Of a stretch of DNA of 50,950 bases, positions 21,766 through 30,503 are shown piece by piece (the first letter of the stretch is position 1; each line of letters starts with the position of its first letter). Source of the stretch: an uncultured Bacteroides sp. (GTDB taxonomy: Bacteria > Bacteroidota > Bacteroidia > Bacteroidales > Bacteroidaceae); assembly GCF_949298305.1 (NCBI RefSeq), contig NZ_CASFWU010000008.1, positions 1-50,950 of the forward strand, read 5' to 3'. The notes beneath the pieces were generated by a model. It made no database searches. It was not told the DNA's origin and worked only from the letters and a program-made list of their open reading frames with translations. The position numbers and the translations under genes are program-made.

Positions 21766-23904
21766 ATGGCAACATTACAAAACATTCGGTCAAAAGGACC
21801 ATTATTGGTGATTGTTATTGGTGTGGCGCTGTTTGCTTTCATTGCGGGTGACGCATGGAAGGTGCTTCAGCCCCATCAGTCGCAGGACGTAGGTGAAGTG
21901 AACGGCGAAACGGTTTCGGCCCAGGATTATCAGGCAATGGTGGAAGAGTATACGGAAGTCGTGAAATTCTCTACTGGCAGAACAGCCTTGAGCGATGATG
22001 AAACAAATCGGATTAAGGACGAAGTTTGGCAGAGATATATCAATAACAAGTTGATTGAAAGTGAAGCGGAAAAGTTGGGCCTGACCGTATCAAAGGCTGA
22101 AATCCAGTCTATTATTGACGAGGGTACTCACTATATGTTGCAAAGAACTCCGTTCAGCAATCCTCAAACCGGTGCTTTTGATAAGGATATGCTGAAAAAG
22201 TTTTTGGTGGATTATTCCAAGTTGAACCGCAATCAGATTCCTGCCCAATATTTGGAGCAGTATGATGCCATGTATCGCTTTTGGTCGTTCTTGGAGAAGT
22301 CTCTTGTTCAGACCCGCTTGCAGGAAAAATACACGGCTTTGATAGCCAAGTCTCTTGTTTCTAATCCTGTGGAGGCTGAAGACGCATTCAATGCAAGAGT
22401 GGATCAGTCTGATTTGTTGTTGGCAGCCATTCCTTATTCTTCCGTTGTAGATTCTACGATTACTGTAACCGAAGCAGAACTGAAGGAAGCCTACAACAAG
22501 AAGAAAGAACAGTTCAGACAATATGTAGAGACTCGTAATGTCCGTTATATCGACGTACAGGTAGTGGCAAGTCAGGAAGACAGGGCTGCCCTCCAGCAGG
22601 AAATGGATGAGTACACCCAGCAACTCGCCGGAAACCAGTCGGACTATGCGTCATTTGTCCGTTCTACTGGTTCTGAAGTTCCGTATGTAGATTTGTTTTA
22701 TACAGCCAATGCTTTGCCTTCTGATGTTGTGGCTCGTCTTGACTCGGTTGCTACTGGCGAGGTCTTTGGTCCTTACTATAACGTGACCGACAATACGCTC
22801 AATTCTTTCAAGAAGCTTGCAACTGCCACACTGCCCGATTCTGTTCAATACCGTCAGATTCAGGTCGTGGCCGAAACTCCTGAACGCATAAAGACGTTGG
22901 CAGACAGTATTTTCACAGCCATTAAGGGAGGTGCCAATTTTGAAGAGGTGGCTAAGAAATATGGACAGACGGGTGAACCGACCTGGATTTCTTCGGCTAA
23001 CTACGAAGGTGCACAGCTGGATGGAGATAACTTGAAATATGTAACTGCTGTGACTTCCTTGGGACAAAACGAATTGACTAACTTGGAACTGGGTCAGGCA
23101 AATGTTATCTTGCAGGTGACTGACAAGAAGGCTTCGAAGAACAAGTATAAAGTAGCTGTTGTAAAACGTCCTGTTGAGTTCAGCAAGGAAACCTATAACA
23201 AGGCTTATAATGACTTCAGCCAGTTTATTGCAGCGAACAATACTTTGGAAAAAATGATGGCCAACGCTGAGGATGCCGGCTATCGTCTCTATCCGAAGGA
23301 TGATTTATACAGCTCTGAATATGGTATCGGTGGTGTCAAGGGTACAAAGGAAGCTCTGCGTTGGGCTTTCGGCGCCAAGGTGGGCGAAGTATCAGGCCTC
23401 TACGAGTGTGGTGAGAGTGACCGTATGATGGTAGTTGGCTTGGCTGGCATTGTTCCCGAAGGCTACCGTCCGCTTGCTTTGGTGAAGGAGCAGCTGAGAG
23501 CTGAAATTATCCGTGACAAGAAGGCCGAGAAAATCATGGCCGACATGAAGGCCGCAGGCGCCTCTTCGTTCGACCAGTACAAGGGCTTGGCCAACGCCGT
23601 GAGCGACTCTGTGAAGCATGTCACTTTTGCCGCTCCTGCATACGTTTCGGCCTTGCGTACCAGCGAGCCGTTGGTTGGCGCTTATGCATCGATAGCCGAA
23701 ATGAATCAGCTGAGTGCTCCCATCAAGGGTAACGGCGGTGTGTTTGTGCTCCAGCCTTATGCCAAGGATAAGCTGAACGAGACATTCGATAGCAAGACTG
23801 AAGAAACGACACTGGAAAGCATGCATGCGCGTATGGCTGCTCAGTTCATCAACGACTTGTATCTGAATGCCAATGTAAAAGATTCGCGTTACCTGTTCTT
23901 CTGA
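21766..23904 (+). CDS. ppiD: PpiD/SurA-type peptidyl-prolyl isomerase
   Basis: A 712-residue membrane-anchored periplasmic foldase that assists newly secreted proteins. One N-terminal transmembrane helix (GPLLVIVIGVALFAFIAGDAW, about 11-31) is followed by a SurA_N-like helical region (about 40-200). A parvulin-like domain lies at about 355-470 (VQYRQIQVV, FEEVAKKYGQTGEPTWIS). Long helical linkers and a C-terminal domain follow. The arrangement matches PpiD rather than the soluble SurA. The start at 21766 is preceded by an AT-rich leader. It is followed by a strong terminator, ending this transcription unit. Confidence 0.9.
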   Translation: MATLQNIRSKGPLLVIVIGVALFAFIAGDAWKVLQPHQSQDVGEVNGETVSAQDYQAMVEEYTEVVKFSTGRTALSDDETNRIKDEVWQRYINNKLIESEAEKLGLTVSKAEIQSIIDEGTHYMLQRTPFSNPQTGAFDKDMLKKFLVDYSKLNRNQIPAQYLEQYDAMYRFWSFLEKSLVQTRLQEKYTALIAKSLVSNPVEAEDAFNARVDQSDLLLAAIPYSSVVDSTITVTEAELKEAYNKKKEQFRQYVETRNVRYIDVQVVASQEDRAALQQEMDEYTQQLAGNQSDYASFVRSTGSEVPYVDLFYTANALPSDVVARLDSVATGEVFGPYYNVTDNTLNSFKKLATATLPDSVQYRQIQVVAETPERIKTLADSIFTAIKGGANFEEVAKKYGQTGEPTWISSANYEGAQLDGDNLKYVTAVTSLGQNELTNLELGQANVILQVTDKKASKNKYKVAVVKRPVEFSKETYNKAYNDFSQFIAANNTLEKMMANAEDAGYRLYPKDDLYSSEYGIGGVKGTKEALRWAFGAKVGEVSGLYECGESDRMMVVGLAGIVPEGYRPLALVKEQLRAEIIRDKKAEKIMADMKAAGASSFDQYKGLANAVSDSVKHVTFAAPAYVSALRTSEPLVGAYASIAEMNQLSAPIKGNGGVFVLQPYAKDKLNETFDSKTEETTLESMHARMAAQFINDLYLNANVKDSRYLFF

Positions 23905-23932
23905 TTTGATTGGAATCTGGAATCCAAATAGA

Positions 23933-23965
23933 AGAGGGCCATCTTCGGGTGTGCCCTCTTTTTCT
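23933..23965 (+). terminator. Rho-independent terminator of ppiD
   Basis: Stem AGAGGGC / GCCCTCT with a 13-base loop and a run of T residues, 28 bp after the stop. Confidence 0.9.
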
Positions 23966-23997
23966 GTCTTATAGCCCTCCATTTTCCATTTGCTTCG

Positions 23998-24028
23998 TTG
24001 CCTTTATGCAACTTTATTTCTACCTTTG
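23998..24028 (+). promoter_or_regulatory. Promoter of rlmN
   Basis: TTG, a 20-bp spacer and TACCTTTG form a good Bacteroidetes promoter, about 64 bp upstream of rlmN. Confidence 0.65.
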
Positions 24029-24091
24029 CCGGGTAAAGTAGCTTCTTCTGTGTGTTGAAGTGTTGAGGAAAAGTATAAAATAAGAAAAGGA

Positions 24092-25126
24092 ATGGGTAAA
24101 CAACCGTTGTTGGGGCTGACGCTTTCCGAGCTGAAGTCTTTGGTGAAAAATATAGGAATGCCGGGCTTTTCGGCAGGACAGATTGCGTCGTGGCTATATG
24201 ACAAGAAGGTTTCTTCTATTGATGAGATGACCAATCTGTCATTGAAACACAGAATGCTGTTGAAGGATTTGTATGAAGTGGGTGGTGAGCCTCCTGTGGA
24301 TGCCATGCGCTCGGTGGATGGAACGGTGAAATATCTGTATCGTGTGGGTGAAGGACATTTTGTAGAGGCGGTGTACATTCCGGAGGAAGAGCGTGCCACT
24401 TTGTGTGTTTCGTCACAGGTGGGGTGCAAGATGAATTGCAAGTTTTGTATGACGGGCAAGCAGGGCTTTACGGCTAACTTGACGGCTGGACAGATTATCA
24501 ACCAGATTAATTCCTTACCCGAGCGGGACAAACTGACGAATATTGTGATGATGGGGATGGGCGAGCCTTTGGATAACTTGGATGAGGTCCTGAAGGCTTT
24601 GGATATTATGACCTCCGATTACGGTTATGGCTGGAGTCCCAAGCGGATAACTCTCTCTACGGTGGGCTTAAGGAAAGGATTGAAGCGCTTCGTGGAGGAG
24701 TCTGATTGTCATTTGGCTGTCAGCCTGCATTCGCCCCTGCCTGTACAGCGTAGAGAACTGATGCCTGCTGAACATGCCTTCTCCATTACTGAAATCGTAG
24801 AATTGTTAAGAAACTATGATTTTAGCAAACAGCGCCGACTCTCTTTTGAATATATTGTTTTTAAAGGGGTCAATGATTCACTTCTCTATGCCAGAGAGCT
24901 GCTTAAGCTGTTGCGCGGTTTGGATTGCCGGATCAATCTGATTCGTTTCCATGCCATTCCCGGTGTTCCTCTTGAAGGAGCGGACATGGAAACCATGACT
25001 GCATTGCGTGATTTCTTGACTTCGCATGGATTGTTCACTACCATACGCGCTTCACGTGGTGAGGATATATTTGCAGCTTGCGGTATGCTTTCTACAGCCA
25101 AGCAGGAGGCAATAAACAAGAATTAA
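24092..25126 (+). CDS. rlmN: Dual-specificity RNA methyltransferase RlmN
   Basis: Radical SAM enzyme that methylates C2 of adenine 2503 in 23S rRNA and adenine 37 in some tRNAs. The 344-residue protein has the 4Fe-4S motif in CKMNCKFCMTGKQGF (about 118-132), the MGMGEPLDN motif, a conserved LHSP, and the C-terminal catalytic cysteine in AACGML (about 330-335). Length is normal for the family. It stands in front of the DUF4837-pdxA group with a 73-bp gap. Confidence 0.97.
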   Translation: MGKQPLLGLTLSELKSLVKNIGMPGFSAGQIASWLYDKKVSSIDEMTNLSLKHRMLLKDLYEVGGEPPVDAMRSVDGTVKYLYRVGEGHFVEAVYIPEEERATLCVSSQVGCKMNCKFCMTGKQGFTANLTAGQIINQINSLPERDKLTNIVMMGMGEPLDNLDEVLKALDIMTSDYGYGWSPKRITLSTVGLRKGLKRFVEESDCHLAVSLHSPLPVQRRELMPAEHAFSITEIVELLRNYDFSKQRRLSFEYIVFKGVNDSLLYARELLKLLRGLDCRINLIRFHAIPGVPLEGADMETMTALRDFLTSHGLFTTIRASRGEDIFAACGMLSTAKQEAINKN

Positions 25127-25169
25127 TATTAATTATTAACTTTAGCGAAGTCTGTATACGTATTCTTCG

Positions 25170-25177
25170 TAATTTTG
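25170..25177 (+). promoter_or_regulatory. Candidate -7 box for the DUF4837-pdxA operon
   Basis: TAATTTTG matches TAnnTTTG, 23 bp upstream of the start codon. No clear -33 element is seen at normal spacing. Confidence 0.4.
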
Positions 25178-25199
25178 GGAGAATTAAATACATAGATAT

Positions 25200-26255
25200 A
25201 TGAAAAAGCACCTGTTTTATTTGAGCTTGCTGATTGTGGCAATATTCCTTTCATCTTGTGGAAAGGGAAAGAAAAGTGTCTTTACACCGACTTCCATCGG
25301 TCGTGCGTATGAAATATTGGTGGTAATAGATCAAGACGTATGGGAACGTCCTGCCGGCCGTGCCCTTTTTGATGTGCTCGATTCGGATGTGCCGGGCCTG
25401 CCCCAATCTGAACGGTCGTTTCGCATCATGTACACATCTCCTTCAAACTATGATTCAACGCTGAAGCTTATTCGCAATATTATCATTGCGGAAATCAATA
25501 AGGACATGTATACACAGCCCAAGTTCAAGTCTGCACAGAATGTCTATGCGGCGCCTCAGTCTATTTTAACTATCCAGGCTCCTGATGAGGCTACTTTTGC
25601 AGAGTTCGTGACGAAGAACAAGCAACTTATCATTGACTATTTTACTCATGCTGAGATGAACCGTCAAATAAGCGTGTTGGAAAACAAACATAGCGACTAC
25701 GTAGCCACGAAAGTGAAGAGCATGTTTGATTGTGACGTATGGGTACCCGGTGAACTGACTTCCACCAAGCAGGGCGAGGATTTCTTCTGGGCTGGTACCA
25801 ATGCCGCTACTGGCGACCAGAACTTCCTCATCTATTCTTATCCTTATACGGATAAGGATACGTTTACCAAAGAATATTTCGTTCATAAACGTGATTCCGT
25901 ACTGAAGGTAAACATTCCCGGAGCACGTGAAGGTATGTATATGATGACCGATTCTTTGATGACCGATGTGCGTCCTATCAGTGTGCAAGGCGAATATGCG
26001 CTTGAGGCCCGTGGCCTGTGGCGTGTGAAGGGCGATTTTATGGGTGGCCCGTTTGTTTCCCATGTACGTCTCGACCGTACCAATCAGCGTATTATCGTAT
26101 CGGAGATTTTCATCTACTCGCCAGATAAGTTGAAACGCAATCTGGTGCGTCAAATGGAGGCGTCGCTTTATACCTTGAAACTTCCCAGCAGCCGTCAGGT
26201 GGAAGTGACCATACCTACCATTGTAATCAATACAGATTCTACTAATAACAAATAA
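25200..26255 (+). CDS. DUF4837 family lipoprotein
   Basis: A 351-residue lipoprotein with signal LLIVAIFLSSC (Cys at about residue 20). The PTSIGRAYEILVVIDQDVWERPAGRALFDVLDSDVPGLPQSER stretch and the later DSLMTDVRPI and RGLWRVKGDFMGGPFVSHV motifs are characteristic of DUF4837, a Bacteroidetes family without known activity. It is six bases upstream of pdxA and likely co-transcribed with it, the sigma-54 activator and lptE. Likely anchored in the envelope. Confidence 0.85.
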   Translation: MKKHLFYLSLLIVAIFLSSCGKGKKSVFTPTSIGRAYEILVVIDQDVWERPAGRALFDVLDSDVPGLPQSERSFRIMYTSPSNYDSTLKLIRNIIIAEINKDMYTQPKFKSAQNVYAAPQSILTIQAPDEATFAEFVTKNKQLIIDYFTHAEMNRQISVLENKHSDYVATKVKSMFDCDVWVPGELTSTKQGEDFFWAGTNAATGDQNFLIYSYPYTDKDTFTKEYFVHKRDSVLKVNIPGAREGMYMMTDSLMTDVRPISVQGEYALEARGLWRVKGDFMGGPFVSHVRLDRTNQRIIVSEIFIYSPDKLKRNLVRQMEASLYTLKLPSSRQVEVTIPTIVINTDSTNNK

Positions 26256-26261
26256 ATAAGA

Positions 26262-27359
26262 ATGGAAGACAATAAGATAAGAATAGGCATTACGCAAGGA
26301 GACATTAACGGGGTTGGCTATGAAGTCATTCTCAAGACGTTTTCAGATCCCATGATGTTGGAGTTGTGTACTCCTGTCATCTACGGTTCGCCTAAAGTTG
26401 CCGCCTATCACCGCAAGGCATTGGATTTGCCTGCCAATTTCAGTATCATCAATTCTGCCTCAGAAGCGGCTCCCAATCGTCTGAGTGTGGTAAATTGTAC
26501 GGATGATGAAGTGAAGGTGGAATTTTCTAAACCGGATCCTGAAGCAGGAAAAGCCGCTCTAGGCGCTTTGGAAAAGGCCATCGAGGAATATAAAGAGGGT
26601 CTGATAGATGTCATAGTAACTGCTCCTATAAACAAGCATACCATTCAATCGGAGGAATTTTCCTTTCCCGGCCATACGGAGTATATCGAACGTAAGTTGG
26701 GTGGGGGAGCCAAGTCTCTTATGATTCTGTTGAAAGACGATTTCCGTGTAGCTTTGGTTACTGGACATATCCCTGTCAGCCGCATCGCCTCTACCATAAC
26801 CAAGGAACTGATAGAGGAAAAATTGCTCATATTCGACCGCTCTTTGAAGCAGGACTTCGGCATCGATGCTCCGCGCATTGCTGTATTGTCCTTGAATCCT
26901 CATGCCGGTGATGAAGGCCTTTTGGGTTCCGAAGAACAGGATATCATTATCCCTGCTATTCAGGAAATGAACGCCAAGGGAATATTCTGTTTCGGGCCTT
27001 ATCCTGCCGATGGCTTTATGGGTTCGGGCAATTTCACTCGTTTCGATGGAGTGCTTGCCATGTATCACGACCAGGGCCTGGCTCCTTTCAAGGCATTGGC
27101 TATGGACGAAGGTGTTAATTTTACAGCAGGACTTCCTGTGGTACGCACTTCACCTGCCCACGGAACCGCTTATGATATTGCCGGTAAGGGAGAGGCTTCG
27201 GAAGACTCTTTCCGTCAGGCTGTCTATGTGGCGATTGATGTATTCCGCAACCGCATGCGTGAAAAGGCTGCACATGCTAATCCCCTGAGGAAGCAGTATT
27301 ATGAGAAACGGGATGATAGTGACAAGTTGAAACTCGATAGCGAAGAAGAGAACCTGTAA
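26262..27359 (+). CDS. pdxA: 4-hydroxythreonine-4-phosphate dehydrogenase
   Basis: NAD-dependent enzyme of the DXP-dependent pyridoxal phosphate pathway; it oxidises 4-phosphohydroxythreonine. The 365-residue protein starts IRIGITQGDINGVGYEV and shows the metal-binding histidines in FPGHTEY, LNPHAGDEG and MYHDQGLAPFKAL, followed by TAGLPVVRTSPAHGTAYDIAGKG. All expected residues are present. A hydrophilic C-terminal extension (about 20 residues) is unremarkable. The next start is three bases after its stop. Confidence 0.97.
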   Translation: MEDNKIRIGITQGDINGVGYEVILKTFSDPMMLELCTPVIYGSPKVAAYHRKALDLPANFSIINSASEAAPNRLSVVNCTDDEVKVEFSKPDPEAGKAALGALEKAIEEYKEGLIDVIVTAPINKHTIQSEEFSFPGHTEYIERKLGGGAKSLMILLKDDFRVALVTGHIPVSRIASTITKELIEEKLLIFDRSLKQDFGIDAPRIAVLSLNPHAGDEGLLGSEEQDIIIPAIQEMNAKGIFCFGPYPADGFMGSGNFTRFDGVLAMYHDQGLAPFKALAMDEGVNFTAGLPVVRTSPAHGTAYDIAGKGEASEDSFRQAVYVAIDVFRNRMREKAAHANPLRKQYYEKRDDSDKLKLDSEEENL

Positions 27360-27362
27360 ACT

Positions 27363-28601
27363 ATGACGAAGGCGGAAATACAGCAAGTAAAGTTACGTTT
27401 CGGCATCATTGGCAACAATGAGGGATTGACGCGGGCCATTGACATAGCCATTCAGGTGGCACCTACCGATTTGTCTGTTTTGATAACCGGGGAAAGCGGT
27501 GTGGGAAAGGAAAGCTTTCCGCAGATTATTCATCAGTACAGCAAGCGTAAGCACGGTCAGTACATTGCAGTGAATTGTGGTGCCATTCCTGAAGGTACCA
27601 TTGATTCGGAGCTTTTCGGACACGAAAAGGGGGCCTTCACGGGTGCCATCAGCGAGCGGAAAGGTTATTTTGGCGAAGCCGATGGTGGTACTATTTTTCT
27701 GGACGAGGTGGGCGAATTGCCTTTGCCTACTCAGGCCCGTTTGCTCCGTGTACTTGAAACGGGTGAGTTCATAAAGGTGGGTTCTTCCAAGGTGGAGAAA
27801 ACAAATGTACGCATAGTGGCGGCCACCAATGTGAACTTGGCGCAAGCCATCACTGACGGGCGTTTCCGCGAAGATTTGTATTATCGGTTGAATACAGTTC
27901 CCATACAGGTTCCTCCTTTGCGTGAGCGTGGTGAAGATGTGGTGCTGTTGTTCAGGAAATTTGCTTCAGATTTTGCCGAGAAGTATCGCATGCCAGCTAT
28001 CCAACTGACGGAAGATGCCAAGCAGGTACTCCTTTCTTATGCCTGGCCGGGAAATGTCCGTCAGTTGAAGAATATTACGGAACAGATATCCATCATCGAG
28101 ACCAACCGTGAGATTGATGCCTCGATTCTGAAAACCTATCTGCCCGCTCAGAACAATACGCAGCGGTTGCCAGCCCTGTTTGGTGTAAAAGACAACAAAG
28201 GATTTGAGAGTGAACGTGAAATTCTTTATCAGGTGCTTTTTGACATGCGTCAGGACGTGACGGAGCTGAAGAAGCTGGTGCATGAAATCATGACGGAGCG
28301 GGGAACAGCCTCGGCTGCCCAATCGGCCTACTATACTCCTGCATCGCCTATTGTTACCCCTGTGTCCCAAGTGGTTCCTACTATTATACATCCTGCCATC
28401 AAGTCTTCCACGCCGGTGGAAGACGATATACAGGATACCGAAGAGTATGTGGAAGAGTCGCTGGCATTGGACGATGTGGAAAAGGATATGATACGCAAGG
28501 CGCTTGAAAAACATCACGGCAAACGCAAGGCTGCTGCCCGGGATTTGAACATTTCGGAGCGCACATTATACAGAAAGATAAAAGAATATGGATTGGATTA
28601 A
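27363..28601 (+). CDS. Sigma-54-dependent transcriptional activator without receiver
   Basis: A 412-residue AAA+ activator of RpoN promoters. The AAA+ domain starts almost at the N-terminus: Walker A GESGVGKE (about 41-48), the sigma-54 contact loop GAFTGA, Walker B in GGTIFLDEVGELP, and an R-finger region FREDLYYRLNTVPI. A Fis-type helix-turn-helix is at the end (KRKAAARDLNISERTLYRKIKEYGLD). There is no receiver or sensory domain, so activity must be controlled by another protein or by level. A linker rich in Pro, Ala and Val lies at about 300-370. Its last 14 bp overlap lptE, indicating an operon. The target is unknown. Confidence 0.93.
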   Translation: MTKAEIQQVKLRFGIIGNNEGLTRAIDIAIQVAPTDLSVLITGESGVGKESFPQIIHQYSKRKHGQYIAVNCGAIPEGTIDSELFGHEKGAFTGAISERKGYFGEADGGTIFLDEVGELPLPTQARLLRVLETGEFIKVGSSKVEKTNVRIVAATNVNLAQAITDGRFREDLYYRLNTVPIQVPPLRERGEDVVLLFRKFASDFAEKYRMPAIQLTEDAKQVLLSYAWPGNVRQLKNITEQISIIETNREIDASILKTYLPAQNNTQRLPALFGVKDNKGFESEREILYQVLFDMRQDVTELKKLVHEIMTERGTASAAQSAYYTPASPIVTPVSQVVPTIIHPAIKSSTPVEDDIQDTEEYVEESLALDDVEKDMIRKALEKHHGKRKAAARDLNISERTLYRKIKEYGLD

Positions 28602-29115
28602 GAAAATCACGAAGATTGCCGCCCTGCTCGTGCTGGGTGTGGTGGTGAATTCCTGTTCGGTTACGTTGGGGCTGGCACCTATCAGCTCCATTGACTATAA
28701 CAAGGTGAAAACCATTTCGATAGCCGATTTCGAGAACCATGCCGAATATGTCTATGCTCCTTTGGCTGTAGAGTTCAACCAGAAGCTGAGAGATATGTTC
28801 ATCCAGCAGACCCGTCTGCAGATGGTCGACTCGGGGGGCGATTTGGAAATCAGCGGTGAAATTGTGGGCTACAACCAGTACAACGAGGCCGTGGATGCCA
28901 GCGGATACTCTTCCAAGGTGAAGCTGACCCTGACGGTCAAGGTGACCTATGTCAACAATACCGACCATAAGGATGACTTTACCGACCAGCAGTTCTCCGC
29001 TTTCCAGACATACGACTCTTCCCAGTTGTTGACCGCTGTGCAGGACGGACTGATTACCGTCATGGTAAAGGACATTGCCGAACAGATATTCAACTCAACC
29101 GTAGCTAACTGGTAA
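28588..29115 (+). CDS. lptE: LptE-like LPS-assembly lipoprotein
   Basis: A 175-residue lipoprotein (signal LLVLGVVVNSC, Cys about 23) matching the Bacteroidetes LptE family: YNKVKTISIADFENHAEYVYAPLAVEFNQKLRDMF near the N-terminus and a DLEISGEIVGYN strand in the middle. LptE plugs the LptD barrel and helps place LPS in the outer leaflet. The gene overlaps the preceding activator by 14 bp and is nine bases upstream of the next gene. LptC from the same pathway is encoded 8 kb away. Confidence 0.87.
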   Translation: MDWIKKITKIAALLVLGVVVNSCSVTLGLAPISSIDYNKVKTISIADFENHAEYVYAPLAVEFNQKLRDMFIQQTRLQMVDSGGDLEISGEIVGYNQYNEAVDASGYSSKVKLTLTVKVTYVNNTDHKDDFTDQQFSAFQTYDSSQLLTAVQDGLITVMVKDIAEQIFNSTVANW

Positions 29116-29123
29116 ATAGAGGG

Positions 29124-29960
29124 ATGACATCGGTACAATTGCATCAGTGGATTGAGCATCCTGAGTCTCTCAATCAGGAAAGTCTGTACGAGCTGCGTTT
29201 GATGGTGGCCCGTTATCCCTATTTTCAGTCGCTCCGCCTGCTGTATCTGAAGAATCTGTATCTTTTGCACGATTCAACTTTTGGGGCAGAACTCCGGAAA
29301 TCCGTGTTGTATGTGGCAGATCCTCGAGTGCTGTTTTATCTTATTGAGGGCGAACGCTATGCCTTGCGCCCCCATCCGTCTTCGGCTGCCTGTGGAGAAG
29401 GTGCGGATGAAAAACCGGGTATGGACCGCACTCTTTTTCTGATAGATTCTTTCCTGTCGAAAATGCCCGATGAATCATCTGCGTCGGTAGCTTTGGACTA
29501 TTCCATGGATTATACAGCCTACTTGTTGAAGGAAGACGACGACGGCGGGAAGGAAGCGGCAGAGGTTCCGAAATTGCGAGGGCATGAACTGATAGACGAC
29601 TTCCTGAGTAAGGAAGAGACGCCTACTGCCGCCGAAGCCCAGACTATTTTGCCTGCTGCTGAAGGGGAGACCTCTCTGCCGCCGGCTGACAGCGTTGAAC
29701 ATCCGGCCGAAACGTCCGCAGAAGTCGTGGAGGAAACGGAAGAAGAAGAGGGCGCAAACGAGGAAGCTCTTGTTGCGGGCGACTTGGATGACAGCTATTT
29801 TACAGAGACTTTGGCTAAAATCTATGTCAAACAGCACCGATATGACAAAGCTCTTGAAATTATTAAAAAATTAAGTTTGAATTATCCAAAAAAAAATGCT
29901 TACTTTGCAGACCAAATCAGGTTTTTGGAGAAATTGATTATTAACGCTAAATCAAAATAA
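29124..29960 (+). CDS. Hypothetical protein, helical C-terminus
   Basis: A 278-residue protein conserved, as far as I recall, between lptE and secG in Bacteroides. The N-terminal part (to about 100) is helical (QESLYELRLMVARYPYFQSLRLLYLKNLY). The middle (about 155-235) is acidic and Pro/Ala/Glu-rich, thus probably disordered. The end has one TPR-like helix pair (YFTETLAKIYVKQHRYDKALEIIKKLSLNYPKKNAYF). There is no signal peptide or membrane segment, suggesting a cytoplasmic location. Seven bases separate it from secG. No function can be assigned. Confidence 0.75.
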   Translation: MTSVQLHQWIEHPESLNQESLYELRLMVARYPYFQSLRLLYLKNLYLLHDSTFGAELRKSVLYVADPRVLFYLIEGERYALRPHPSSAACGEGADEKPGMDRTLFLIDSFLSKMPDESSASVALDYSMDYTAYLLKEDDDGGKEAAEVPKLRGHELIDDFLSKEETPTAAEAQTILPAAEGETSLPPADSVEHPAETSAEVVEETEEEEGANEEALVAGDLDDSYFTETLAKIYVKQHRYDKALEIIKKLSLNYPKKNAYFADQIRFLEKLIINAKSK

Positions 29961-29967
29961 CAAGAAA

Positions 29968-30354
29968 ATGTACTTATTATTAGTTATCTTAATGTTGATT
30001 GCATCTGTGTTGATGTGCTTCATTGTGTTGATTCAAAACTCTAAAGGTGGCGGCTTGGCATCGGGCTTTTCGTCATCCAATCAGATTATGGGCGTTCGCA
30101 AGACTACAGACTTTCTGGAGAAAACAACTTGGACTTTGGCGGCTGTAATGGTTGTATTCAGCATCGCTACGGCTTATACGCTCCCTTCTGCTACGCAGAA
30201 AGAAGGTGATGTGATTCTGGAGCAAGCTCAGCAGGAAGAAAAGACCAATCCGTATAACATGCCGGTAGGTACTACAGCTCCGCAGACTGAGACACCCTCC
30301 GAGGATACTCCTGCAACAACAGCTCCTGCAGCCGAACAACCTGCAGCTGAATAA
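29968..30354 (+). CDS. secG: Preprotein translocase subunit SecG
   Basis: Small membrane subunit of SecYEG that stimulates SecA-driven translocation. Two hydrophobic helices (residues 2-22 and about 53-72) flank the conserved loop LIQNSKGGGLASGFSSSNQIMG. The 128-residue length includes a C-terminal tail rich in Thr, Pro, Ala and Glu (about 95-128), longer than in E. coli, as is usual in Bacteroides. It is last in the operon and is followed by two terminators. Confidence 0.95.
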   Translation: MYLLLVILMLIASVLMCFIVLIQNSKGGGLASGFSSSNQIMGVRKTTDFLEKTTWTLAAVMVVFSIATAYTLPSATQKEGDVILEQAQQEEKTNPYNMPVGTTAPQTETPSEDTPATTAPAAEQPAAE

Positions 30355-30365
30355 GTTCCGAATTT

Positions 30366-30385
30366 GCGGAAGGATTCCGCTTTTT
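30366..30385 (+). terminator. First terminator after secG
   Basis: GCGGAA, three-base loop, TTCCGC, then five T residues, 11 bp after the secG stop. Confidence 0.8.
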
Positions 30386-30394
30386 CATATAATA

Positions 30395-30434
30395 AGGTAG
30401 GCCGGCATCGAAAAGGTGTCGGCCTTTTCTTTTT
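30395..30434 (+). terminator. Second terminator after secG
   Basis: An interrupted stem (AAGG...GCCG / CGGC...CTT) closes a loop and leads into a T-rich run. It is placed in tandem with the terminator at 30366. Confidence 0.7.
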
Positions 30435-30503
30435 CGGGCGGGATTTTCTTGCTTCTGCCCCCGCTTGTAGACACTGATTATGAATCTAATCCGAATAAAT
30501 GTA